A DNA stretch of 64,000 bases from Pardosa pseudoannulata (lineage: Eukaryota > Arthropoda > Arachnida > Araneae > Lycosidae). The translations under genes and the position numbers were made by a program. The stretch spans positions 189,494,096 to 189,558,095 of the forward strand of contig CM063508.1 of assembly GCA_032207245.1 (NCBI GenBank), in the 5' to 3' direction. Every line of letters starts with the position of its first letter. Position 1 is the first letter of the stretch. Under the pieces are notes generated by a model, which had not been told where the DNA came from, did not search any database, and worked only from the letters and a program-made list of their open reading frames with translations. Of the stretch, positions 1 to 14,812 are shown one piece after another.

Positions 1-3000
1 ACCACATTTGTTAGACTTTAACATCATTTAAACAATGTTATGTCGTGCCTTCTGTTTTAAGAAGATTTTTAGAATATTTTTCACAGTATTTTCAGATGGG
101 GACACTCAAAAAGCCCTTTCAATTCTGTTAAAACATTGAATATTATATATGGGCGTGTAGGTCTCTTCAAGACGAACACGCACATACCACATTTGTTAGA
201 CTTTAACATCATTTAAACAATGTTATGTCGTGCCTTCTGTTTTAAGAAGATTTTTAGAATATTTTTCACAGTATTTTCAGATGGGGACACTCAAAAAGCC
301 CTTTCAATTCTGTTAAAACATTGAATATTATATATGGACGTGTAGGTCTCTTCAAGACGAACACGCACATACCACATTTGTTAGACTTTAACATCATTTA
401 AACAATGTTATGTCGTGCCTTCTGTTTTAAGAAGATTTTTAGAATATTTTTCACAGTATTTTCAGATGGGGACACTCAAAAAGCCCTTTCAATTCTGTTA
501 AAACATTGAATATTATATATGGGCGTGTAGGTCTCTTCAAGACGAACACGCACATACCACATTTGTTAGACTTTAACATCATTTAAATACTGTTATGTCG
601 TGCCTTCTGTTTTAAGAAGATTTTTAGAATATTTTTCACAGTATTTTCAGATGGGGACACTCAAAAAGCCCTTTCAATTCTGTTAAAACATTGAATATTA
701 TATATGGGCGTGTAGGTCTCTTCAAGACGAACACGCACATACCACATTTGTTAGACTTTAACATCATTTAAACAATGTTATGTCGTGCCTTCTGTTTTAA
801 GAAGATTTTTAGAATATTTTTCACAGTATTTTCAGATGGGGACACTCAAAAAGCCCTTTCAATTCTGTTAAAACATTGAATATTATATATGGGCGTGTAG
901 GTCTCTTCAAGACGAACACGCACATACCACATTTGTTAGACTTTAACATCATTTAAATAATGTTATGTCGTGCCTTCTGTTTTAAGAAGATATTTAGAAT
1001 ATTTTTCACAGTATTTTCAGATGGGGACACTCAAAAAGCCCTTTCAATTTGGTTAAAACATTGAATATTATATATGGGCGTGTAGGTCTCTTCAAGACGA
1101 ACACGCACATACCACATTTGTTAGACTTTAACATCATTTAAACAATGTTATGTCGTGCCTTCTGTTTTAAGAAGATTTTTAGAATATTTTTCACAGTATT
1201 TTCAGATGGGGACACTCAAAAAGCCCTTTCAATTCTGTTAAAACATTGAATATTATATATGGGCGTGTAGGTCTCTTCAAGACGAACACGCACATACCAC
1301 ATTTGTTAGACTTTAACATCATTTAAACAATGTTATGTCGTGCCTTCTGTTTTAAGAAGATTTTTAGAATATTTTTCACAGTATTTTCAGATGGGGACAC
1401 TCAAAAAGCCCTTTCAATTCTGTTAAAACATTGAATATTATATATGGGCGTGTAGGTCTCTTCAAGACGAACACGCACATACCACATTTGTTAGACTTTA
1501 ACATCATTTAAACAATGTTATGTCGTGCCTTCTGTTTTAAGAAGATTTTTAGAATATTTTTCACAGTATTTTCAGATGGGGACAAAAAAAGCCCTTTCAA
1601 TTCTGTTAAAACATTGAATATTATATATGGGCGTGTAGGTCTCTTCAAGACGAACACGCACATACCACATTTGTTAGACTTTAACATCATTTAAACAATG
1701 TTATGTCGTGCCTTCTGTTTTAAGAAGATTTTTAGAATATTTTTCACAGTATTTTCAGATGGGGACACTCAAAAAGCCCTTTCAATTCTGTTAAAACATT
1801 GAATATTATATATGGGCGTGTAGGTCTCTTCAAGACGAACACGCACATACCACATTTGTTAGACTTTAACATCATTTAAACAATGTTATGTCGTGCCTTC
1901 TGTTTTAAGAAGATTTTTAGAATATTTTTCACAGTATTTTCAGATGGGGACACTCAAAAAGCCCTTTTAATTCTGTTAAAACATTGAATATTATATGGGC
2001 GTGTAGGTCTCTTCAAGACGAACACGCACATACCACATTTGTTAGACTTTAACATCATTTAAACAATGTTATGTCGTGCCTTCTGTTTTAAGAAGATTTT
2101 TAGAATATTTTTCACAGTATTTTCAGATGGGGACACTCAAAAAGCCCTTTCAATTCTGTTAAAACATTGAATATTATATATGGGCGTGTAGGTCTCTTCA
2201 AGACGAACACGCACATACCACATTTGTTAGACTTTAACATCATTTAAACAATGTTATGTCGTGCCTTCTGTTTTAAGAAGATTTTTAGAATATTTTTCAC
2301 AGTATTTTCAGATGGGGACACTCAAAAAGCCCTTTCAATTCTGTTAAAACATTGAATATTATATATGGGCGTGTAGGTCTCTTCAAGACGAACACGCACA
2401 TACCACATTTGTTAGACTTTAACATCATTTAAACAATGTTATGTCGTGCCTTCTGTTTTAAGAAGATTTTTAGAATATTTTTCACAGTATTTTCAGATGG
2501 GGACACTCAAAAAGCCCTTTCAATTCTGTTAAAACATTGAATATTATATATGGGCGTGTAGGTCTCTTCAAGACGAACACGCACATACCACATTTGTTAG
2601 ACTTTAACATCATTTAATCACTGTTATGTCGTGCCTTCTGTTTTAAGAAGATTTTTAGAATATTTTTCACAGTATTTTCAGATGGGGACACTCAAAATGC
2701 CCTTTCAATTCTGTTAAAACATTGAATATTATATATGGGCGTGTAGGTCTCTTCAAGACGAACACGCACATACCACATTTGTTAGACTTTAACATCATTT
2801 AAATACTGTTATGTCGTGCCTTCTGTTTTAAGAAGATTTTTAGAATATTTTTCACAGTATTTTCAGATGGGGACACTCAAAATGCCCTTTCAATTCTGTT
2901 AAAACATTGAATATTATATATGGGCGTGTAGGTCTCTTCAAGACGAACACGCACATACCACATTTGTTAGACTTTAACATCATTTAAACAATGTTATGTC

Positions 3001-5239
3001 GTGCCTTCTGTTTTAAGAAGATTTTTAGAATATTTTTCACAGTATTTTCAGATGGGGACACTCAAAAGCAATTTCAATTCTGTTAAAACATTGAATATTA
3101 TATATGGGCGTGTAGGTCTCTTCAAGACGAACACGCACATACCACATTTGTTAGACTTTAACATCATTTAAACAATGTTATGTCGTGCCTTCTGTTTTAA
3201 GAAGATTTTTAGAATATTTTTCACAGTATTTTCAGATGGGGACACTCAAAAGCAATTTCAATTCTGTTAAAACATTGAATATTATATATGGGCGTGTAGG
3301 TCTCTTCAAGACGAACACGCACATACCACATTTGTTAGACTTTAACATCATTTAAACAATGTTATGTCGTGCCTTCTGTTTTAAGAAGATTTTTAGAATA
3401 TTTTTCACAGTATTTTCAGATGGGGACACTCAAAAAGCCCTTTCAATTCTGTTAAAACATTGAATATTATATATGGGCGTGTAGGTCTCTTCAAGACGAA
3501 CACGCACATACCACATTTGTTAGACTTTAACATCATTTAAACAATGTTATGTCGTGCCTTCTGTTTTAAGAAGATTTTTAGAATATTTTTCACAGTATTT
3601 TCAGATGGGGACACTCAAAATGCCCTTTCAATTCTGTTAAAACATTGAATATTATATATGGGCGTGTAGGTCTCTTCAAGACGAACACGCACATACCACA
3701 TTTGTTAGACTTTAACATCATTTAAACAATGTTATGTCGTGCCTTCTGTTTTAAGAAGATTTTTAGAATATTTTTCACAGTATTTTCAGATGGGGACACT
3801 CAAAAAGCCCTTTCAATTCTGTTAAAACATTGAATATTATATATGGGCGTGTAGGTCTCTTCAAGACGAACACGCACATACCACATTTGTTAGACTTTAA
3901 CATCATTTAAACAATGTTATGTCGTGCCTTCTGTTTTAAGAAGATTTTTAGAATATTTTTCACAGTATTTTCAGATGGGGACACTCAAATGCAATTTCAA
4001 TTCTGTTAAAACATTGAATATTATATATGGGCGTGTAGGTCTCTTCAAGACGAACACGCACATACCACATTTGTTAGACTTTAACATCATTTAAACAATG
4101 TTATGTCGTGCCTTCTGTTTTAAGAAGATTTTTAGAATATTTTTCACAGTATTTTCAGATGGGGACACTCAAAAAGCCCTTTCAATTCTGTTAAAACAAT
4201 GAATATTATATATGGGCGTGTAGGTCTCTTCAAGACGAACACGCACATACCACATTTGTTAGACTTTAACATCATTTAAATACTGTTATGACGTGCCTTC
4301 TGTTTTAAGAAGATTTTTAGAATATTTTTCACAGTATTTTCAGATGGGGACACTCAAAATGCCCTTTCAATTCTGTTAAAACATTGAATATTATATGGGC
4401 GTGTAGGTCTCTTCAAGACGAACACGCACATACCACATTTGTTAGACTTTAACATCATTTAAACAATGTTATGTCGTGCCTTCTGTTTTAAGAAGATTTT
4501 TAGAATATTTTTCACAGTATTTTCAGATGGGGACACTCAAAATGCCCTTTCAATTCTGTTAAAACATTGAATATTATATATGGGCGTGTAGGTCTCTTCA
4601 AGACGAACACGCACATACCACATTTGTTAGACTTTAACATCATTTAAACAATGTTATGTCGTGCCTTCTGTTTTAAGAAGATTTTTAGAATATTTTTCAC
4701 AGTATTTTCAGATGGGGACACTCAAAATGCCCTTTCAATTCTGTTAAAACATTGAATATTATATATGGGCGTGTAGGTCTCTTCAAGACGAACACGCACA
4801 TACCACATTTGTTAGACTTTAACATCATTTAAACAATGTTATGACGTGCCATCTGTTTTAAGAAGAATTTTAGAATATTTTTCAAAGTATTTTCAGATGT
4901 GGACACTCAAAAAGCCCTTTCAATTCTGTTAAAACATTGAATATTATATATGGGCGTGTAGGTCTCTTCAAGACGAACACGCACATACCACATTTGTTAG
5001 ACTTTAACATCATTTAAACACTGTTATGTCGTGCCTTCTGTTGAAAGAAGATTTTTAGAATATTTTTCACAGTATTTTCAGATGGGGACACTCAAAATGC
5101 CCTTTCAATTCTGTTAAAACATTGAATATTATATATGGGCGTGTAGGTCTCTTCAAGACGAACACGCACATACCACATTTGTTAGACTTTAACATCATTT
5201 AATCAATGTTATGTCGTGCCATCTGTTTTAAGAAGATTT

Positions 5240-7240
5240 TTAGAAATTATTCTAAAAATCTTCTTAAAACAGAAGTCACGACATAACAGTATTTAAATGA
5301 TTCTGTTAAAACATTGAATATTATATATGGGCGTGTAGGTCTCTTCAAGACGAACACGCACATACCACATTTGTTAGACTTTAACATCATTTAAACAATG
5401 TTATGACGTGCCATCTGTTTTAAGAAGATTTTTAGAATATTTTTCACAGTATTTTCAGATGGGGACACTCAAAATGCCCTTTCAATTCTGTTAAAACATT
5501 GAATATTATATATGGGCGTGTAGGTCTCTTCAAGACGAACACGCACATACCACATTTGTTAGACTTTAAGTGGTATGTGCGTGTTCGTCTTGAAGAGACC
5601 TACACGACCATATATAATATTCAATTTTTTCACAGTATTTTCAGATGGGGACACTCAAAAAGACCTTTTAATTCTGTTAAAACAATACTGTGAAAAAATA
5701 TTCTAAAAATCTTTCTCTTCAAGACGAACACGCACATACCACATTTGTTAGACTTTAACATCATTTAAACAATGTTATGTCGTGCCTTCTGTTTTAAGAA
5801 GATTTTTAGAATATTTTTCACAGTATTTTCAGATGGGGACACTCAAAAAGCACTTTCAATTCTGTTAAAACATTGAATATTATATATGGGCGTGTAGGTC
5901 TCTTCAAGACGAACACGCACATACCACACATAACAGTATTTAAATGATGTTAAAGTCTTTCTGTTTAAGAAGATTTTTAGAATATTTTTCACAGTATTTT
6001 CAGATGGGGACACTCAAAAAGCACTTTCAATTCTGTTAAAACATTGAATATTATATATGGGCGTGTAGGTCTCTTCAAGACGAACACGCACATACCACAT
6101 TTGTTAGACTTTAACATCATTTAAATACTGTTATGTCGTGCCTTCTGTTTTAAGAAGATTTTTAGAATATTTTTCACAGTATTTTCAGATGGATTCAATG
6201 TTTTTAACAGAATTGAAAGGGCTTTTTGAGTGTCTTCAAGACGAACACGCACATACCACATTTGTTAGACTTTAACATCATTTAAACAATGTTATGTCGT
6301 GCCTTCTGTTTTAAGAAGATTTTTAGAATATTTTTCACAGTATTTTCAGATGGGGACACTCAAAAAGCCCTTTCAATTCTGTTAAAACATTGAATATTAT
6401 ATATGGGCGTGTAGGTCTCTTCAAGACGAACACGCACATACCACATTTGTTAGACTTTAACATCATTTAAACAATGTTATGTCGTGCCTTCTGTTTTAAG
6501 AAGATTTTTAGAATATTTTTCACAGTATTTTCAGATGGGGACACTCAAAAAGCCCTTTCAATTCTGTTAAAACATTGAATATTATATATGGGCGTGTAGG
6601 TCTCTTCAAGACGAACACGCACATACCACATTTGTTAGACTTTAACATCATTTAAACAATGTTATGTCGTGCCTTCTGTTTTAAGAAGATTTTTAGAATT
6701 TTTTTCACAGTATTTTCAGATGGGGACACTCAAGAGCACTTTCAATTCTGTTAAAACATTGAATATTATATATGGGCGTGTAGGTCTCTTCAAGACGAAC
6801 ACGCACATACCACATTTGTTAGACTTTAACATCATTTAAACAATGTTATGACGTGCCTTCTGTTTTAAGAAGATTTTTAGAATATTTTTCACAGTATTTT
6901 CAGATGGGGACACTCAAAATGCCCTTTCAATTCTGTTAAAACATTGAATATTATATATGGGCGTGTAGGTCTCTTCAAGACGAACACGCACATACCACAT
7001 TTGTTAGACTTTATAATATTCAATGTTTTAACAGAATTGAAAGGTCTTTTTGAGTGTCCCCATCTGAAAATACTGTGAAAATATTCTGAAGATTTTTAGA
7101 ATATTTTTCACAGTATTTTCAGATGGGGACACTCAAAATGCCCTTTCAATTCTGTTAAAACATTGAATATTATATATGGGCGTGTAGGTCTCTTCAAGAC
7201 GAACACGCACATACCACATTTGTTAGACTTTAACAGAAGA
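5240..7240. repeat. Scrambled satellite zone with short inversions
   Basis: Within this 2-kb stretch the regular head-to-tail order breaks repeatedly. Segments of the monomer appear in reverse complement at about 5251-5300, 5570-5625, 5685-5713, 5931-5957, 6192-6234 and 7011-7077, each followed by a return to the normal orientation. Some junctions are near-perfect hairpins: at 5227-5272 a 20-bp arm is followed by a 6-nt spacer and its exact complement. The 56-bp inversion at 5570-5625 faces the matching forward block at about 5500-5559. A truncated monomer junction lies at ~7235. No other part of the window shows such inversions. Confidence 0.9.
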
Positions 7241-10200
7241 TATTTAGAATATTTTTCACAGTATTTTCAGATGGGGACACTCAAAAAGCCCTTTCAATTC
7301 TGTTAAAACATTGAATATTATATATGGGCGTGTAGGTCTCTTCAAGACGAACACGCACATACCACATTTGTTAGACTTTAACATCATTTAAACAATGTTA
7401 TGTCGTGCCTTCTGTTTTAAGAAGATTTTTAGAATATTTTTCACAGTATTTTCAGATGGGGACACTCAAAATGCCCTTTCAATTCTGTTAAAACATTGAA
7501 TATTATATATGGGCGTGTAGGTCTCTTCAAGACGAACACGCACATACCACATTTGTTAGACTTTAACATCATTTAAACAATGTTATGTCGTGCCTTCTGT
7601 TTTAAGAAGATTTTTAGAATATTTTTCACAGTATTTTCAGATGGGGACACTCAAAAAGCCCTTTCAATTCTGTTAAAACAATGAATATTATATATATAGA
7701 CGTGTAGGTCTCTTCAAGACGAACACGCACATACCACATTTGTTAGACTTTAACATCATTTAAACACACTTATGGTCGTGCCTTCTGTTTTAAGAAGATT
7801 TTTAGAATATTTTTCACAGTATTTTCAGATGGGGACACTCAAATGCACTTTCAATTCTGTTAAAACATTGAATATTATATATGGGCGTGTAGGTCTCTTC
7901 AAGACGAACACGCACATACCACATTTGTTAGACTTTAACATCATTTAAACAATGTTATGTCGTGCCTTCTGTTTTAAGAAGATTTTTAGAATATTTTTCA
8001 CAGTATTTTCAGATGGGGACACTCAAAATGCCCTTTCAATTCTGTTAAAACATTGAATATTATATATGGGCGTGTAGGTCTCTTCAAGACGAACACGCAC
8101 ATACCACATTTGTTAGACTTTAACATCATTTAAACAATGTTATGTCGTGCCTTCTGTTTTAAGAAGATTTTTAGAATATTTTTCACAGTATTTTCAGATG
8201 GGGACACTCAAAATGCCCTTTCAATTCTGTTAAAACATTGAATATTATATATGGGCGTGTAGGTCTCTTCAAGACGAACATGCACATACCACATTTGTTA
8301 GACTTTAACATCATTTAAACAATGTTATGTCGTGCCTTCTGTTTTAAGAAGATTTTTAGAATATTTTTCACAGTATTTTCAGATGGGGACACTCAAAAAG
8401 CACTTTCAATTCTGTTAAAACATTGAATATTATATATGGGCGTGTAGGTCTCTTCAAGACGAACACGCACATACCACATTTGTTAGACTTTAACATCATT
8501 TAAACACTGTTATGTCGTGCCTTCTGTTTTAAGAAGATTTTTAGAATATTTTTCACAGTATTTTCAGATGGGGACACTCAAAAAGCCCTTTCAATTCTGT
8601 TAAAACATTGAATATTATATATGGGCGTGTAGGTCTCTTCAAGACGAACACGCACATACCACATTTGTTAGACTTTAACATCATTTAAACAATGTTATGT
8701 CGTGCCTTCTGTTTTAAGAAGAATTTTAGAATATTTTTCACAGTATTTTCAGATGGGGACACTCAAAAAGCCCTTTCAATTCTGTTAAAACATTGAATAT
8801 TATATATGGGCGTGTAGGTCTCTTCAAGACGAACACGCACATACCACATTTGTTAGACTTTAACATCATTTAAACAATTTTATGTCGTGCCTTCTGTTTT
8901 AAGAAGATTTTTAGAATATTTTTCACAGTATTTTCAGATGGGGACACTCAAAAAGCACTTTCAATTCTGTTAAAACATTGAATATTATATATGGGCGTGT
9001 AGGTCTCTTCAAGACGAACACGCACATACCACATTTGTTAGACTTTAACATCATTTAAACAATGTTATGTCGTGCCTTCTGTTTTAAGAAGATTTTTAGA
9101 ATATTTTTCACAGTATTTTCAGATGGGGACACTCAAAATGCCCTTTCAATTCTGTTAAAACATTGAATATTATATATGGGCGTGTAGGTCTCTTCAAGAC
9201 GAACACGCACATACCACATTTGTTAGACTTTAACATCATTTAAATACTGTTATGACGTGCCTTCTGTTTTAAGAAGATTTTTAGAATATTTTTCACAGTA
9301 TTTTCAGATGGGGACACTCAAATAAAATTTCAATTCTGTTAAAACATTGAATATTATATATGGGCGTGTAGGTCTCTTCAAGACGAACACGCACATACCA
9401 CATTTGTTAGACTTTAACATCATTTAAACAATTTTATGTCGTGCCTTCTGTTTAAGAAGATTTTTAGAATATTTTTCACAGTATTTTCAGATGGGGACAC
9501 TCAAAAAGACCTTTCAATTCTGTTAAAACATTGAATATTATATATGGGCGTGTAGGTCTCTTCAAGACGAACACGCACATACCACATTTGTTAGACTTTA
9601 ACATCATTTAAACAATGTTATGTCGTGCCTTCTGTTTTAAGAAGATTTTTAGAATATTTTTCACAGTATTTCCAGATGTTGACACTCAAAAAGCACTTTC
9701 AATTCTGTTAAAACATTGAATATTATATATGGGCGTGTAGGTCTCTTCAAGACGAACACGCACATACCACATTTGTTAGACTTTAACATCATTTAAACAC
9801 TGTTATGTCGTGCCTTCTGTTTTAAGAAGATTTTTAGAATATTTTTCACAGTATTTTCAGATGGGGACACTCAAAAAGACCTTTCAATTCTGTTAAAACA
9901 ATTAATATTATATATGGACGTGTAGGTCTCTTCAAGACGAACACGCACATACCACATTTGTTAGAATTTAACATCATTTAAACAATGTTATGTCGTGCCT
10001 TCTGTTTTAAGAAGATTTTTAGAATAATTTTCACAGTATTTTCAGATGGGGACACACAAAAAGCACTTTCAATTCTGTTAAAACATTGAATATTATGTAT
10101 GGGCGTGTAGGTCTCTTCAAGACGAACACGCACATACCACATTTGTTAGACTTTAACATCATTTAAACAATGTTATGTCGTGCCTTCTGTTTTAAGAAGA

Positions 10201-13200
10201 TTTTTAGAATATTTTTCACAGTATTTTCAGATGGGGACACTCAAAAAGCCCTTTCAATTCTGTTAAAACAATGAATATTATATATGGACGTGTAGGTCTC
10301 TTCAAGACGAACACGCACATACCACATTTGTTAGACTTTAACATCATTTAAATACTGTTATGACGTGCCATCTGTTTTAAGAAGATTTTTAGAATATTTT
10401 TCACAGTATTTTCAGATGGGGACACTCAAATGCAATTTCAATTCTGTTAAAACATTGAATATTATATATGGGCGTGTAGGTCTCTTCAAGACGAACACGC
10501 ACATACCACATTTGTTAGACTTTAACATCATTTAAACAATGTTATGTCGTGCCTTCTGTTTTAAGAAGATTTTTAGAATATTTTTCACAGTATTTTCAGA
10601 TGGGGACACTCAAAATGCCCTTTCAATTCTGTTAAAACATTGAATATTATATATGGGCGTGTAGGTCTCTTCAAGACGAACACGCACATACCACATTTGT
10701 TAGACTTTAACATCATTTAAATAATGTTATGCCGTGCCTTCTGTTTTAAGAAGATTTTTAGAATATTTTTCACAGTATTTTCAGATGGGGACACACAAAA
10801 AGCACTTTCAATTCTGTTAAAACATTGAATATTATGTATGGGCGTGTAGGTCTCTTCAAGACGAACACGCACATACCACATTTGTTAGACTTTAACATCA
10901 TTTAAACAATGTTATGTCGTGCCTTCTGTTTTAAGAAGATTTTTAGAATATTTTTCACAGTATTTTCAGATGGGGACACTCAAAATGCCCTTTCAAATCT
11001 GTTAAAACATTGAATATTATATATGGGCGTGTAGGTCTCTTCAAGACGAACACGCACATACCACATTTGTTAGACTTTAACATCATTTAAACAATGTTAT
11101 GTCGTGCCTTCTGTTTTAAGAAGATTTTTAGAATATGTTTCACAGTATTTTCAGATGGGGACACTCAAAATGCCCTTTCAATTCTGTTAAAACATTGAAT
11201 ATTATATATGGGCGTGTAGGTCTCTTCAAGACGAACACGCACATACCACATTTGTTAGACTTTAACATCATTTAAACAATGTTATGTCGTGCCTTCTGTT
11301 TTAAGAAGATTTTTAGAATATTTTTCACAGTATTTTCAGATGGGGACACTCAAAATGCCCTTTCAATTCTGTTAAAACATTGAATATTATATATGGGCGT
11401 GTAGGTCTCTTCAAGACGAACACGCACATACCATATTTGTTAGACTTTAACATCATTTAAACAATGTTATGACGTGCCATCTGTTTTAAGAAGAATTTTA
11501 GAATATTTTTCACAGTATTTTAATATGGGGACACTCAAAAAACCCTTTCAATTCTGTTAAAACATTGAATATTATATATGGGCGTGTAGGTCTCTTCAAG
11601 ACGAACACGCACATACCACATTTGTTAGACTTTAACATCATTTAAATACTGTTATGACGTGCCATCTGTTTTAAGAAGATTTTTAGAATATTTTTCACAG
11701 TATTTTCAGATGGGGACACTCAAAATGCCCTTTCAATTCTGTTAAAACATTGAATATTATATATGGGCGTGTAGGTCTCTTCAAGACGAACACGCACATA
11801 CCACATTTGTTAGACTTTAACATCATTTAAACAATGTTATGTCGTGCCTTCTGTTTTAAGAAGATTTTTAGAATATTTTTCACAGTATTTTCAGATGGGG
11901 ACACTCAAAATGCCCTTTCAATTCTGTTAAAACATTGAATATTATATATGGGCGTGTAGGTCTCTTCAAGACGAACACGCACATACCACATTTGTTAGAC
12001 TTTAACATCATTTAAACAATGTTATGTCGTGCCTTCTGTTTTAAGAAGATTTTTAGAATATTTTTCACAGTATTTTCAGATGGGGACACTCAAAATGCCC
12101 TTTCAATTCTGTTAAAACATTGAATATTATATATGGGCGTGTAGGTCTCTTCAAGACGAACACGCACATACCACATTTGTTAGACTTTAACATCATTTAA
12201 ACAATGTTATGACGTGCCATCTGTTTAAAGAAGAATTTTAGAATATTTTTCACAGTATTTTCAGATGGGGACACTCAAAAAGCCCTTTCAATTCTGTTAA
12301 AACATTGAATATTATATATGGGCGTGTAGGTCTCTTCAAGACGAACACGCACATACCACATTTGTTAGACTTTAACATCATTTAAACACTTATGGCGTGC
12401 CTTCTGTATTAAGAAGATTTTTAGAATATTTTTCACAGAATTTTCAGAAGGGGACACTCAAAAAGCCCTTTCAATTCTGTTAAAACATTGAATATTATAT
12501 ATGGGCGTGTAGGTCTCTTCAAGACGAACACGCACATACCACATTTGTTAGACTTTAACATCATTTAAACAATGTTATGTCGTGCCTTCTGTTTTAAGAA
12601 GATTTTTAGAATATTTTTCACAGTATTTTCAGATGGGGACACTCAAAATGCCCTTTCAATTCTGTTAAAACATTGAATATTATATATGGGCGTGTAGGTC
12701 TCTTCAAGACGAACACGCACATACCACATTTGTTAGACTTTAACATCATTTAAACAATGTTATGTCGTGCCTTCTGTTTTAAGAAGATTTTTAGAATATT
12801 TTTCACAGTATTTTCAGATGGGGAAACTCAAAATGCCCTTTCAATTCCGTTAAAACATTGAATATTATATATGGGCGTGTAGGTCTCTTCAAGACGAACA
12901 TGCACATACCACATTTGTTAGACTTTAACATCATTTAAACAATGTTATGTCGTGCCTTCTGTTTTAAGAAGATTTTTAGAATATTTTTCACAGTATTTTC
13001 AGATGGGGACACTCAAAAAGCCCTTTCAATTCTGTTAAAACATTGAATATTATATATGGGCGTGTAGGTCTCTTCAAGACGAACACGCACATACCACATT
13101 TGTTAGACTTTAACATCATTTAAACAATGTTATGTCGTGCCTTCTGTTTTAAGAAGATTTTTAGAATATTTTTCACAGTATTTTCAGATGGGGACACTCA

Positions 13201-14796
13201 AAAAGCCCTTTCAATTCTGTTAAAACATTGAATATTATATATGGGCGTGTAGGTCTCTTCAAGACGAACACGCACATACCACATTTGTTAGACTTTAACA
13301 TCATTTAAACAATGTTATGTCGTGCCTTCTGTTTTAAGAAGATTTTTAGAATATTTTTCACAGTATTTTCAGATGGGGACACACAAAAAGCACTTTCAAT
13401 TCTGTTAAAACATTGAATATTATGTATGGGCGTGTAGGTCTCTTCAAGACGAACACGCACATACCACATTTGTTAGACTTTAACATCATTTAAACAATGT
13501 TATGTCGTGCCTTCTGTTTTAAGAAGATTTTTAGAATATTTTTCACAGTATTTTCAGATGGGGACACTCAAAATGCCCTTTCAATTCTGTTAAAACATTG
13601 AATATTATATATGGGCGTGTAGGTCTCTTCAAGACGAACACGCACATACCATATTTGTTAGACTTTAACATCATTTAAACAATGTTATGACGTGCCATCT
13701 GTTTTAAGAAGAATTTTAGAATATTTTTCACAGTATTTTCAGATGGGGACACTCAAAAAGCCCTTTCAATTCTATTAAAACAATGAATATTATATATGGG
13801 CGTGTAGGTCTCTTCAAGACGAACACGCACATACCACATTTGTTAGACTTTAACATCATTTAAATACTGTTATGACGTGCCATCTGTTTTAAGAAGATTT
13901 TTAGAATATTTTTCACAGTATTTTCAGATGGGGACACTCAAAAAGCCCTTTCAATTCTGTTAAAACATTGAATATTATATATGGGCGTGTAGGTCTCTTC
14001 AAGACGAACACGCACATACCACATTTGTTAGACTTTAACATCATTTAAATACTGTTATGACGTGCCATCTGTTTTAAGAAGATTTTTAGAATATTTTTCA
14101 CAGTATTTTCAGATGGGGACACTCAAATAAAATTTCAATTCTGTTAAAACATTGAATATTATATATGGGCGTGTAGGTCTCTTCAAGACGAACACGCACA
14201 TACCACATTTGTTAGACTTTAACATCATTTAAACAATGTTATGTCGTGCCTTCTGTTTTAAGAAGATTTTTAGAATATTTTTCACAGTATTTTCAGATGG
14301 GGACACTCAAAATGCCCTTTCAAATCTGTTAAAACATTGAATATTATATATGGGCGTGTAGGTCTTTTCCAGACGAACACGCACATACCACATTTGTTAG
14401 ACTTTAACATCATTTAAACAATGTTATGTCGTGCCTTCTGTTTTAAGAAGATTTTTAGAATATTTTTCACAGTATTTTCAGATGGGGACACTCAAAATGC
14501 CCTTTCAATTCTGTTAAAACATTGAATATTATATATGGGTGTGTAGGTCTCTTCAAGACGAACACGCACATACCACATTTGTTAGACTTTAACATCATTT
14601 AAACAATGTTATGTCGTGCCTTCTGTTTTAAGAAGATTTTTAGAATATTTTTCACAGTATTTTCAGATGGGGACACTCAAAATGCCCTTTCAATTCTGTT
14701 AAAACATTGAATATTATATATGGGCGTGTAGGTCTCTTCAAGACGAACACGCACATACCACATTTGTTAGACTTTAACATCATTTAAACAATGTTA

Positions 14797-14812
14797 TGTG
14801 GGGGGTGCGTGC
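14797..14812. repeat. G-run insertion inside a satellite monomer
   Basis: The usual TTATGTCGTGCC of the monomer is expanded here to TTATGTGGGGGGTGCGTGCC. This gives a six-G run that is unique in the array. It is a local insertion of about 8 bp with no wider change. Confidence 0.85.

Noticed and set aside
1508..1690. 60-codon minus-strand frame in the satellite, with relatives at 18119-18301, 5499-5693, 25346-25528 and 31019-31207
   Set aside because: Frames open only where a monomer has a small indel or inversion. The peptide is simply the repeat translated, with no domain, no conservation pressure and no gene structure.
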